Source: Ramlibacter sp.
GTDB lineage: Bacteria > Pseudomonadota > Gammaproteobacteria > Burkholderiales > Burkholderiaceae_C
DNA: 64,000 nucleotides
Direction of reading: 5' to 3'
NCBI GenBank assembly: GCA_016713005.1
Contig: JADJPY010000008.1
Span: 1-64,000 of the forward strand
Shown: positions 57,438 through 64,000 of the stretch, one piece after another
Numbering within the stretch: position 1 is the stretch's first letter
Layout: the number at the start of each line of letters is the position of its first letter
The notes under the pieces: generated by a model
What the model was told of the DNA's origin: nothing
Databases searched by the model: none
What the model saw: the letters and a program-made list of their open reading frames with translations, nothing else
Program-made: the position numbers and the translations under genes

Positions 57438-58721
57438 ATGCTTAATGGCATCTCCATCACGCCCCCGATGAGCCCGGCCCGAGCGCGCGAGATCGCCGCC
57501 TCGCTGGACCTGCGCGCCCTGCCCGCCGACTTCTACACCAACCCCTATCCGGTCTACGCGCAACTGCGCCAGGCCGAGCCGGTGCGCCAGATGCCCGACG
57601 GCAGCTATTTCCTGACGCGCTACGCCGATCTGGTGGCCGTGTACCGCGATGCACAGACCTTCAGCTCGGACAAGAAGGTGGAGTTCGCACCGAAATACGG
57701 GGGCTCTCCCCTGTTCGAGCACCACACCACCAGTCTGGTGTTCAACGATCCGCCGCTGCACACACGGGTGCGCAAGCTCATCATGGGCGCGCTCACGCGC
57801 CGGGCGATCGCCGACATGGAGCCCGGGCTTGTCACGCTGGTGGACAGCCTGCTGGACACCATCGAGGCGAAAGGCGGGGGCGACCTGATCGAGGACTTTG
57901 CCTCGGCCATCCCCGTGGAGATCATCGGCAACCTGCTGGGCGTGCCGCACGCCGACCGCGGCCCACTGCGCGGCTGGTCGCTCGCCATCCTGGGTGCGCT
58001 GGAACCCAGGCTGACACCGCAGCAGGAAGCCGCCGGCAACCAGAGCGTGACCGAAATGCTGGCCTACCTGCGCGAGCTGGTGCGCGAGCGCCGTGCCCGC
58101 CCCGGCGACCCGGAGCACGACGTGCTGACGCGCCTCATCCAGGGCGAAGGCAGCGACAGGCTGAGCGAAGTGGAGCTGCTGCAGAACTGCATCTTCATCC
58201 TCAACGCCGGCCACGAGACCACCACCAACCTGATTGGCAATGCACTGGTCTGCCTGCAGGAGTGGCCCGCCGAGAAGGCGGATTTGCTATCAAAAATGGA
58301 GCGGCTCAGCGAGGATCCACGGGGGCTGGAGGCAGTTTTGAACCCTGCGGTGGACGAATTCCTGCGTTTTGAGTCGTCCAACCAGCTGGGCAACCGCCGC
58401 GCCACGCGGGCGTGCGAGGTCGGCGGCGTTCCGCTGGAATCGGGCGCGCTGGTGACGCTTGGCATCGGCGCGGCCAACCGCGATCCGGCGCAGTTTGCCA
58501 ACCCGGACGTGCTGGACCTGTCGCGTCCGGACTGTCGCCATCTGGCTTTCGGCTTTGGCATCCACCAGTGTGCGGGCCTGAGCCTGGCGCGGCTGGAGGG
58601 GCGCATTGCCATCGGACGCTTTCTGGCTCGCTTTCCGCAGTACCGGTTGAGCGAGAGCCCCGTGCGCGGCGGTCGCGCGCGTTTCAGGGGTTTCTTGCGT
58701 GCGCCCTTCGGCGTGGCCTAA
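57438..58721 (+). CDS. Cytochrome P450
   Basis: 427 residues from the ATG at 57438. Oxygen-binding helix N-A-G-H-E-T-T-T-N, E-x-x-R in V-D-E-F-L-R-F-E-S-S, and heme-binding F-G-F-G-I-H-Q-C-A-G-L-S-L-A-R with the axial Cys. A soluble bacterial class I enzyme; substrate unknown. About 18 residues between the J and K helices (S-K-M-E-R-L-S-E-D-P-R-G-L-E) come from repeat copy 8. Confidence 0.93.
   Translation: MLNGISITPPMSPARAREIAASLDLRALPADFYTNPYPVYAQLRQAEPVRQMPDGSYFLTRYADLVAVYRDAQTFSSDKKVEFAPKYGGSPLFEHHTTSLVFNDPPLHTRVRKLIMGALTRRAIADMEPGLVTLVDSLLDTIEAKGGGDLIEDFASAIPVEIIGNLLGVPHADRGPLRGWSLAILGALEPRLTPQQEAAGNQSVTEMLAYLRELVRERRARPGDPEHDVLTRLIQGEGSDRLSEVELLQNCIFILNAGHETTTNLIGNALVCLQEWPAEKADLLSKMERLSEDPRGLEAVLNPAVDEFLRFESSNQLGNRRATRACEVGGVPLESGALVTLGIGAANRDPAQFANPDVLDLSRPDCRHLAFGFGIHQCAGLSLARLEGRIAIGRFLARFPQYRLSESPVRGGRARFRGFLRAPFGVA
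58286..58338 (+). repeat. GCTAT..GGAGC dispersed repeat, copy 8, in frame in P450
   Basis: GCTATCAAAAATGGAGC (58286-58302), then GGCTCAGCGAGGATCCACG and GGGGCTGGAGGCAGTTTTG. Coding sense, translated as part of the P450 just before the E-x-x-R helix. The core palindrome has decayed (GGAGC for GTAGC). Confidence 0.65.
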
Positions 58722-58750
58722 ACTGCAACGCACAGGCCAGGAGACAACCC

Positions 58751-59113
58751 ATGGACACCAGCACCACCGCCGATCCCAACCCCAATCCCGCCCCGGGCGC
58801 CGCCGTCGACCCGCGCAGCTTCACCAGCTTCGCGCAGTTCTATCCGTTCTACCTGGGCGAGCACCGCAACACCACCTGCCGGCGGCTGCACTTTGTGGGC
58901 TCGTCGCTGGGTCTGGTGTTCCTGGCCACGATGTTGGCCACGGGCAACCTGCTGTGGCTGCTGGCGGGCCTGCTGTGCGGCTACGCCTTTGCCTGGATCG
59001 GGCACTTTGGCTTCGAGAAGAACAAACCCGCGAGCTTCAAGCGCCCGCTGTACAGCTTCATGGGCGACTGGGTGATGTACAAGGACATCTGGACGGGCAG
59101 GATCCCGTTCTGA
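58751..59113 (+). CDS. DUF962 (Mpo1-like) membrane protein
   Basis: 120 residues. F-A-Q-F-Y-P-F-Y-L-G-E-H-R-N-T-T-C-R-R-L-H-F-V-G-S carries the two conserved His of the DUF962/Mpo1 family, followed by two membrane helices and H-F-G-F-E-K-N-K-P-A. The yeast relative Mpo1 is a dioxygenase for 2-hydroxy fatty acids; in bacteria the role is unknown. It begins 29 bases after the P450 gene and is probably co-transcribed. Confidence 0.85.
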   Translation: MDTSTTADPNPNPAPGAAVDPRSFTSFAQFYPFYLGEHRNTTCRRLHFVGSSLGLVFLATMLATGNLLWLLAGLLCGYAFAWIGHFGFEKNKPASFKRPLYSFMGDWVMYKDIWTGRIPF

Positions 59114-59117
59114 AACC

Positions 59118-59176
59118 GCTATCTTTTTTGTAGCGCCTCAGCAAGCCGGGACGCGGGCTGGAGGCCGTTTTTCCAT
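59118..59176 (+). repeat. GCTAT..GTAGC dispersed repeat, copy 9, supplies yihY 3' end
   Basis: Core GCTATCTTTTTTGTAGC (59118-59134), CGCCTCAGCAAGCCGGG, ACGCGGGCTGGAGGCC, GTTTTTCC. It lies between the convergent DUF962 and YihY genes and encodes the last 19 or so residues of YihY and its stop codon on the other strand. Confidence 0.75.
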
Positions 59177-60312
59177 ATAAAGTCGGTTGATTCCGAGGGT
59201 GCCAGCAGCAGCCGCTGCGCCAGCGCCGACAGCGGGGCCTGTTCTGCGTCGGCCAGCAGCACCAGGCGGCCGTCTTCGAGACGCCCCACCCAGTCGATGG
59301 CGGCCATCGACTCCACCACCGGCTCCAGCTCCAGCGTGTCCACGTGCAGCTGGCGCGCCAGCAAGGCCATGTCCGTTCCCGCCTGACCCTGCTGCCTCGC
59401 GGCGTGCAGCGCCTGCAGCACCTCCACGCCCAGCTGGAACTGCCAGCCCGCGTAGCCGCCGCGGCGCGCCACGCCGCCCAGCAGGCTGGGCAGGTAGGCG
59501 GCGATCACCGCGCCCAGCAGCAGCACCACCCACACCACGTAGATCCACAGCAGCAGGATGGGCACCGACGCAAACGCACCGTAGATGGCCGAGTAGGTGG
59601 GCACCGCCTTCAGGTACGCGGCCAGCCCGGCCTTGGCCAGCTCCAGCCCGACCGCCACAAACACACCGCCCGCGAGCGCGTGGCGCCACTTCACCAGCGT
59701 GTTGGGCACGTAGTGGTACAGCGCGGCGACGCCGGCAGACATCATCGCAAACTCGATCACATTCAGCAGCGCCTTGACGCTGCCCGGCATGGCACTCACC
59801 ACCCCGCGCGAGGCCGACAGCGCGTAGGACGTCATCGCCAGGCTGGCGGCCAGCAGCAACGGCCCCAGCGTCAGCACGGCCCAGTACATCAGCACACGCT
59901 GCGCCAGCGGCCGCGGGCGGCGCACCCGCCAGATGGCGTTGAGCGTGCGGTCAATCGTCAGGATCAGCGAGATCGCCGTCACCAGCAGGAAGCCCACGCC
60001 CACCAGCCCGAGCCGGCTGGCCTTGGTGGCGAATTGCGTGAGGTAGCCCATCACCTGCTTGGCGATGGCCTCGGGGATCAGGCTCTCGGCCAGCCACTGC
60101 TGCAGCGTGCCCTGCAGCTTGCCGAACATCGGGAAGGCGCTGAACACCGCCAGGATCACCGCGAACAGCGGCACCATGGAGATGACGGTGGTGAAGGTCA
60201 GGCTGCTGGCCGTGTTGCCCAGCCGGTCCTCGCGAAACCGCTCCAGCAGCGTGGCACCCGTCGCGCGCCAGGGAAACGTCTTCAGGGCCTGCAGCGCGTC
60301 GTCCAGTTTCAT
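59119..60312 (-). CDS. YihY/BrkB-family inner membrane protein
   Basis: 397 residues from the ATG at 60312. Six membrane segments with L-T-F-T-T-V-I-S-M-V-P-L-F-A at the start and the F-A-S-V-P-I-L-L-L-W-I-Y-V motif of the YihY/virulence factor BrkB family, then a soluble C-terminal winged-helix-like part. Not a ribonuclease despite old names. The last 19 or so codons come from repeat copy 9. Confidence 0.9.
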   Translation of the reverse strand: MKLDDALQALKTFPWRATGATLLERFREDRLGNTASSLTFTTVISMVPLFAVILAVFSAFPMFGKLQGTLQQWLAESLIPEAIAKQVMGYLTQFATKASRLGLVGVGFLLVTAISLILTIDRTLNAIWRVRRPRPLAQRVLMYWAVLTLGPLLLAASLAMTSYALSASRGVVSAMPGSVKALLNVIEFAMMSAGVAALYHYVPNTLVKWRHALAGGVFVAVGLELAKAGLAAYLKAVPTYSAIYGAFASVPILLLWIYVVWVVLLLGAVIAAYLPSLLGGVARRGGYAGWQFQLGVEVLQALHAARQQGQAGTDMALLARQLHVDTLELEPVVESMAAIDWVGRLEDGRLVLLADAEQAPLSALAQRLLLAPSESTDFIWKNGLQPASRLAEALQKR

Positions 60313-60333
60313 GGCCGCTATCATGCCACCACG

Positions 60334-60741
60334 ATGAGCGCGCCCACCCCTGCAGCCGGCACCCCCACACCCCAGGTGCAGCGCACCCGCAGCGTGGCCG
60401 TGGCCAGCCTGCTGGGGCTGATCGTGCTGGGCCTGTTGTGGGAGCTGTGGCTGGCCCCGGTGCGACCCGGCGGCTCCTGGCTGGCGCTGAAAGTGTTGCC
60501 ACTGTGCATTCCGCTGGCCGGGCTTATGAAGAACCGCATGTACACCTACCGCTGGCTCAGCCTGATGGTGTGGCTGTATTTCACCGAGGGCGTGGTTCGC
60601 GCCACCACCGACCGCGCGCCCAGCGCCTGGCTGGCGCTGGTGGAGGTGGCGCTGTGCCTCACCCTGTTTGTCGCATGCACCCTCCATGTGCGCCTGCGCC
60701 TGAAGAACGCCGCCGATGCCACCCCTGTCGCCTCTGCCTGA
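60334..60741 (+). CDS. DUF2069 membrane protein
   Basis: 135 residues with four hydrophobic segments; K-N-R-M-Y-T-Y-R-W-L-S-L-M-V-W-L-Y-F-T-E-G in two parts is the DUF2069 signature. Function unknown. It is divergent from yihY (21-base gap) and overlaps the FAD oxidase gene by 26 bases. Confidence 0.85.
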   Translation: MSAPTPAAGTPTPQVQRTRSVAVASLLGLIVLGLLWELWLAPVRPGGSWLALKVLPLCIPLAGLMKNRMYTYRWLSLMVWLYFTEGVVRATTDRAPSAWLALVEVALCLTLFVACTLHVRLRLKNAADATPVASA

Positions 60742-62149
60742 CACCCTGCGCCAGATCGTGGGCGCACCCCATGTATTGACGCACGACGACCCCGGCACGG
60801 ACCTCACCGCCTGGGAGCAGGACTGGCGCCGCCGCGTGCGCGGCCGCGCGCTGGCCGTCGTGCGCCCCGGCAACACGGAGGAAGTGGCCGCTGTCGTGCG
60901 GGCCTGTGCCGCCGCCGGCGCCCCGCTGGTGCCCCAGGGCGGCAACACCGGGCTGGTGGTGGGCTCCACGCCCGACGCCAGCGGCACGCAGGTGGTGCTG
61001 AGCCTGACCCGGATGAACCGCGTGCGCGCCCTGGACGCCGCCAACCTCACGCTGACGGTGGAGGCCGGTTGCATCCTGCAAACACTGCAGGAGGCTGCCG
61101 CCAAAGACGGCTTCCTGTTCCCGCTGAGCCTGGCGGCCGAGGGCAGCTGCACCATCGGCGGCAACCTGGCCACCAACGCCGGCGGCACGCAGGTGGTGCG
61201 CTACGGCAACGCGCGCGACCTCTGCCTGGGGCTGGAAGTCGTCACGGCGCAGGGCGAGGTGTGGCACGGCCTCACCGGCCTGCGCAAGGACAACACCGGC
61301 TACGACCTGCGTGACCTCTTCATCGGCAGCGAGGGCACGCTGGGTGTGATCACCGCCGCCACCATGAAGCTGTACCCCCTGCCCGCGGCCACCCTCTCCG
61401 CCTGGGCGGCCGTGCCCACGCTGGACGCCGCCGTATCCCTGTTGGGCCTGGCGCACCGCCACCTGGGCGCCGGTCTCACCGGCTTTGAGGTGATGGGCCA
61501 GTTTGCGCTGGACCTGGTGGCCAGACACTTTGCGCAGCTGCGCGTGCCGCTGTACCAGGGCACGCCCTACTGCGTGCTGCTGGAGGCGTCCGACAGCGAA
61601 TCCGAAGACCACGCGCGCGGCCGATTCGAGGCGCTGCTGGAAGCGGCCATGGAGCAGGGCTGCATCAGCGACGCGGTGATCCCCGAGAGCCTGGCCCAGG
61701 CGCAGCAGCTGTGGCACATCCGCGAGAGCATCCCGCTGGCGCAGGCCGAAGAAGGCCTGAACATCAAGCACGACATCTCCATCCCCGTGTCGCGCATCCC
61801 CGCGTTCTGCGCGCACACCGATGCGCTGCTGGCGCAGCAGATCCCCGGCGTGCGGCTGGTCAACTTTGGCCACCTGGGCGACGGCAACCTGCACTACAAC
61901 GTGCAGGCGCCCGAGGGCGGCGACGCGGCGGCCTTCCTGCGCGATCAGGAGGAGCGCGTCAACACGCTGGTGTTTGATGCCGTGCGGGCGTTCGACGGCT
62001 CCATCTCGGCCGAACACGGCGTGGGTGACCTGAAAGCCGCGAAGCTGCCGGCCTACAAATCGGCCGTGGCCCTGCAGATGATGCGCGCGATCAAGCAGGC
62101 GCTGGACCCGCAGAACATCATGAACCCGGGTCGGGTGCTACAGAATTGA
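60716..62149 (+). CDS. FAD-linked oxidase (D-2-hydroxyacid dehydrogenase type)
   Basis: 477 residues. PCMH/FAD-binding part with V-P-Q-G-G-N-T-G-L-V-V-G and G-G-N-L-A-T-N-A-G-G, then the FAD-oxidase C domain ending H-G-V-G-D-L-K and M-N-P-G-R-V. Close in plan to D-2-hydroxyglutarate and D-lactate dehydrogenases (GlcD-like, without GlcE/GlcF nearby). The stop codon lies inside repeat copy 10. Confidence 0.88.
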   Translation: MPPLSPLPDTLRQIVGAPHVLTHDDPGTDLTAWEQDWRRRVRGRALAVVRPGNTEEVAAVVRACAAAGAPLVPQGGNTGLVVGSTPDASGTQVVLSLTRMNRVRALDAANLTLTVEAGCILQTLQEAAAKDGFLFPLSLAAEGSCTIGGNLATNAGGTQVVRYGNARDLCLGLEVVTAQGEVWHGLTGLRKDNTGYDLRDLFIGSEGTLGVITAATMKLYPLPAATLSAWAAVPTLDAAVSLLGLAHRHLGAGLTGFEVMGQFALDLVARHFAQLRVPLYQGTPYCVLLEASDSESEDHARGRFEALLEAAMEQGCISDAVIPESLAQAQQLWHIRESIPLAQAEEGLNIKHDISIPVSRIPAFCAHTDALLAQQIPGVRLVNFGHLGDGNLHYNVQAPEGGDAAAFLRDQEERVNTLVFDAVRAFDGSISAEHGVGDLKAAKLPAYKSAVALQMMRAIKQALDPQNIMNPGRVLQN

Positions 62150-62195
62150 TAGCGGCTTAGCGAGATTGGACGGTGGCTGCAGGCCGATTTGGCAC
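62137..62195 (+). repeat. GCTAC..ATAGC dispersed repeat, copy 10, supplies stop of the FAD oxidase
   Basis: Core GCTACAGAATTGATAGC (62137-62153), then GGCTTAGCGAGATTGG and ACGGTGGCTGCAGGCC, GATTTGG. The core contains the TGA (62147-62149) of the oxidase gene. Confidence 0.7.
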
Positions 62196-62207
62196 TGAAA
62201 ATCGCCC

Positions 62208-63539
62208 TCAGCGCGCCAGCGCCCGTGCCAGCCGCTCCAGCCGCGCCCGGTAGGCGGCGGCGTCATGGGGACGGCGGGCAAAGCCGGTGTCGGCGGCGGC
62301 CTGCGCGACACGCGAAGACACAGCCACGAGCAGGCGATCGTCCAGCAGCGTGGGCAGCAGCTTGGCCGGGCCGAAGGCAGCGTCGCTGCGGGCCAGCTCG
62401 GCCAGAGCCAGCACGGCGGCCTTCTTCATCGCCTCGTTGATCTGGGGCGCGCCCACGTCCAGCGCTGCGCGAAACAGGTAGGGGAAGCACAGCGCGTTGT
62501 TGACCTGGTTGGGGTAGTCCGAACGGCCGGTGGCGGTGATGGCGTCCGGCGCCACGGCCATGACCCGCTCGGGCCGAATCTCGGGCTCGGGGTTGGCCAG
62601 GCCGAACACGACGGGCCGCGGCGCCATGCTTTTGACCATGGACTGGGTCACCGCGCCGGGGCCGGACAGGCCAAGCACAACGTCGGCACCCACCAATGCA
62701 TCGGCCAGGGTGCGGGCGGCGGTGTCTCTCGCCCATGCGGCCTTCTCGCCGGTGTCGCCCCGGCCGCTGTGGATCACGCCGCGGGAGTCGCAGACGACGG
62801 TGTTGGCCTTGCTCAGGCCCAGGCTCACCAGCAGTTCGAGGCAGGCGATGGCGGCAGCGCCTGCGCCGTTGCACACCAGCTTGACGTCCTCAAGCCGCTT
62901 GCCCTGCAGGTGCAGCGCGTTGGTCAACCCGGCCGCCACCACGATGGCCGTGCCGTGCTGGTCGTCGTGGAACACGGGGATGGGCAATCGCGCGCGCAGC
63001 GCCCGCTCCACCTCGAAGCATTCGGGGGCCTTGATGTCTTCGAGGTTGATGCCGCCAAAGGTGGGGTGCAGGCTGGCAATGATCTCGATGAGCTTCTTGG
63101 GGTCGGTCTCGTCGATCTCGATGTCAAAGGCGTCGATGCCGGCAAACCGCTTGAACAGCACCGCCTTGCCTTCCATCACCGGCTTGCCGGCAACGGCGCC
63201 GATGTTGCCCAGCCCCAGCACGGCCGTGCCGTTGGTGATGACGGCCACCAGGTTGCCCTTGGCGGTGAAGTCCCAGGCCAGGGCCGGGTCGCGGGCGATC
63301 TCCAGGCAGGGCATGGCCACGCCAGGCGAGTACGCCAGCGACAGGTCGTCCAGCGAAGCCACACGCTTGGTGACCTGGATGCCGATCTTGCCGCCCACGT
63401 CGTCGGCATTCTGGGCGCGGTGGTAGGCGAGCGCGGCCTCTCGCAGGTGCGCGCCTTCGTCCTCCGCGGCGGCCTGGAACTGCTGGTGCTGGTCCGTGGG
63501 GGTGGCTGTCTCGTTGCCGGCGTGTTGTTGTGTGGTCAT
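62208..63539 (-). CDS. NAD(P)-dependent malic enzyme, short form
   Basis: 443 residues from the ATG at 63539. Malic enzyme motifs: Y-S-P-G-V-A-M-P-C, T-N-G-T-A-V-L-G-L-G-N-I-G, H-D-D-Q-H-G-T-A-I and C-N-G-A-G-A-A-A-I; G-L-S-G-P-G-A-V late. It lacks the C-terminal phosphotransacetylase-like domain of MaeB. Decarboxylates malate to pyruvate with reduced cofactor. It is divergent from thyA. Confidence 0.92.
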   Translation of the reverse strand: MTTQQHAGNETATPTDQHQQFQAAAEDEGAHLREAALAYHRAQNADDVGGKIGIQVTKRVASLDDLSLAYSPGVAMPCLEIARDPALAWDFTAKGNLVAVITNGTAVLGLGNIGAVAGKPVMEGKAVLFKRFAGIDAFDIEIDETDPKKLIEIIASLHPTFGGINLEDIKAPECFEVERALRARLPIPVFHDDQHGTAIVVAAGLTNALHLQGKRLEDVKLVCNGAGAAAIACLELLVSLGLSKANTVVCDSRGVIHSGRGDTGEKAAWARDTAARTLADALVGADVVLGLSGPGAVTQSMVKSMAPRPVVFGLANPEPEIRPERVMAVAPDAITATGRSDYPNQVNNALCFPYLFRAALDVGAPQINEAMKKAAVLALAELARSDAAFGPAKLLPTLLDDRLLVAVSSRVAQAAADTGFARRPHDAAAYRARLERLARALAR

Positions 63540-63677
63540 GTCCGGGGTGCTCTGGGTGAGGGAGGGGTATTGTCGCGCCGGGGATGGCTGTTGCGGCTGC
63601 GGGTTTCCACATGGCAAAGGCCAAACACCTTTGCCTTGCGCATAAAATTTGCGCAATCTGCATGGAGCCTATTGAGA

Positions 63678-64000
63678 ATGACCCAGCGCCCCGTCCGCTC
63701 CCAGTACGAAGACTTCATGCGCCATGTGTACACCACCGGCGCGCCCAAGACCGACCGCACCGGCACCGGCACAAAAAGCGTGTTCGGCTACCAGATGCGG
63801 TTTGACCTGAACGAGGGCTTCCCGCTGGTCACCACCAAAAAGGTGCACCTCAAGAGCATCATCGTCGAGCTGCTGTGGTTCCTCACCGGCAGCAGCAACA
63901 ACAACTGGCTCAAGGAACGCGGCGTCACGATCTGGGACGAGTGGGCCCGCCCCGACGGTGACCTGGGCCCGGTGTACGGCGTGCAGTGGCGCAGCTGGCC
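63678..64000 (+). CDS. thyA: Thymidylate synthase, 3' truncated by window edge
   Basis: 107 residues visible from the ATG at 63678 (M-T-Q-R-P-V-R-S-Q-Y-E-D-F-M-R). D-R-T-G-T-G-T-K-S-V-F-G holds the dUMP phosphate Arg, followed by F-P-L-V-T-T-K-K-V-H and E-L-L-W-F-L-T-G; the frame is open to the last base at G-V-Q-W-R-S-W. The catalytic Cys lies beyond the window. A TAAAAT -10-like box is at about 63639. Makes dTMP from dUMP with methylene-tetrahydrofolate. Confidence 0.97.
   Translation, partial: MTQRPVRSQYEDFMRHVYTTGAPKTDRTGTGTKSVFGYQMRFDLNEGFPLVTTKKVHLKSIIVELLWFLTGSSNNNWLKERGVTIWDEWARPDGDLGPVYGVQWRSW

Overview
The window looks like chromosome of a high-GC betaproteobacterium of the order Burkholderiales, most likely family Comamonadaceae (the Acidovorax, Hydrogenophaga, Variovorax, Rhodoferax group). 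This rests on gene content (imuA-imuB-dnaE2 behind a LexA box, a LuxR/PAS regulator divergent from a 3-oxoacid CoA-transferase, a kinase/universal-stress fusion, PHB depolymerase, split malic enzyme) and on a short dispersed repeat built on GCTAT(N)nGTAGC. I could not run a search, so genus is open.

Layout. 1-4204: secreted or hypothetical proteins, an alpha/beta hydrolase and a divergent LysR regulator. 4218-9509: SOS mutagenesis operon imuA-imuB-dnaE2 with a perfect LexA palindrome. 9575-10301: an HTH regulator divergent from a 52-residue gene that has its own promoter and terminator. 10383-16168: the most unusual part, a same-strand array of ten tRNA genes (Glu, Asp, Tyr, Arg, Ile, Phe, His, Leu, Gln, Lys) plus a tRNA-like element, interrupted by a 57-residue basic protein and an HNH nuclease. 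It is followed by a slipin fused to a ClpP-fold (SDH-type) protease and by the RNA ligase RtcB, and a strong terminator closes it. It reads as an RNA-damage/repair island. The sequence itself is damaged here: a G/C homopolymer block sits inside the protease domain and an extra C shifts the start of rtcB.

16200-25541: CoA-transferase with LuxR-type regulator, K+ channel, kinase-USP plus metallophosphoesterase behind an FNR-like box, two AhpD-like proteins, an EptA-type transferase, a PQQ sugar dehydrogenase and a thioesterase/SDR pair. 26433-36378: ETF-ubiquinone oxidoreductase, two tandem TAXI binding proteins, a tandem glycine riboswitch driving gcvT-gcvH-gcvP, and a TauE-type permease. 36389-38646: esterase, DODA-type dioxygenase and DsbA-like protein.

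38707-45522: a seven-gene operon for uptake and breakdown of quinate/shikimate-type compounds (TRAP transporter, quinate/shikimate dehydrogenase, 3-dehydroquinate dehydratase, and a 3-dehydroshikimate dehydratase split into two genes), with a TetR regulator upstream. 45611-64000: transporters, aroC, cupin, GST, PHB depolymerase, a frameshifted CBS protein, O-acetylhomoserine sulfhydrylase with a hydrolase, a hybrid kinase/response regulator/Crp operon, a cytochrome P450, YihY, an FAD oxidase, malic enzyme, and the start of thyA.

At least ten copies of a 55-65 bp repeat (hairpin GCTAT..GTAGC followed by a conserved GGGCTGGAGGCC box) are scattered through the window. Four lie inside coding regions in frame, and several supply the last codons and stop of a gene. 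No transposase, integrase, CRISPR array or rRNA was seen.
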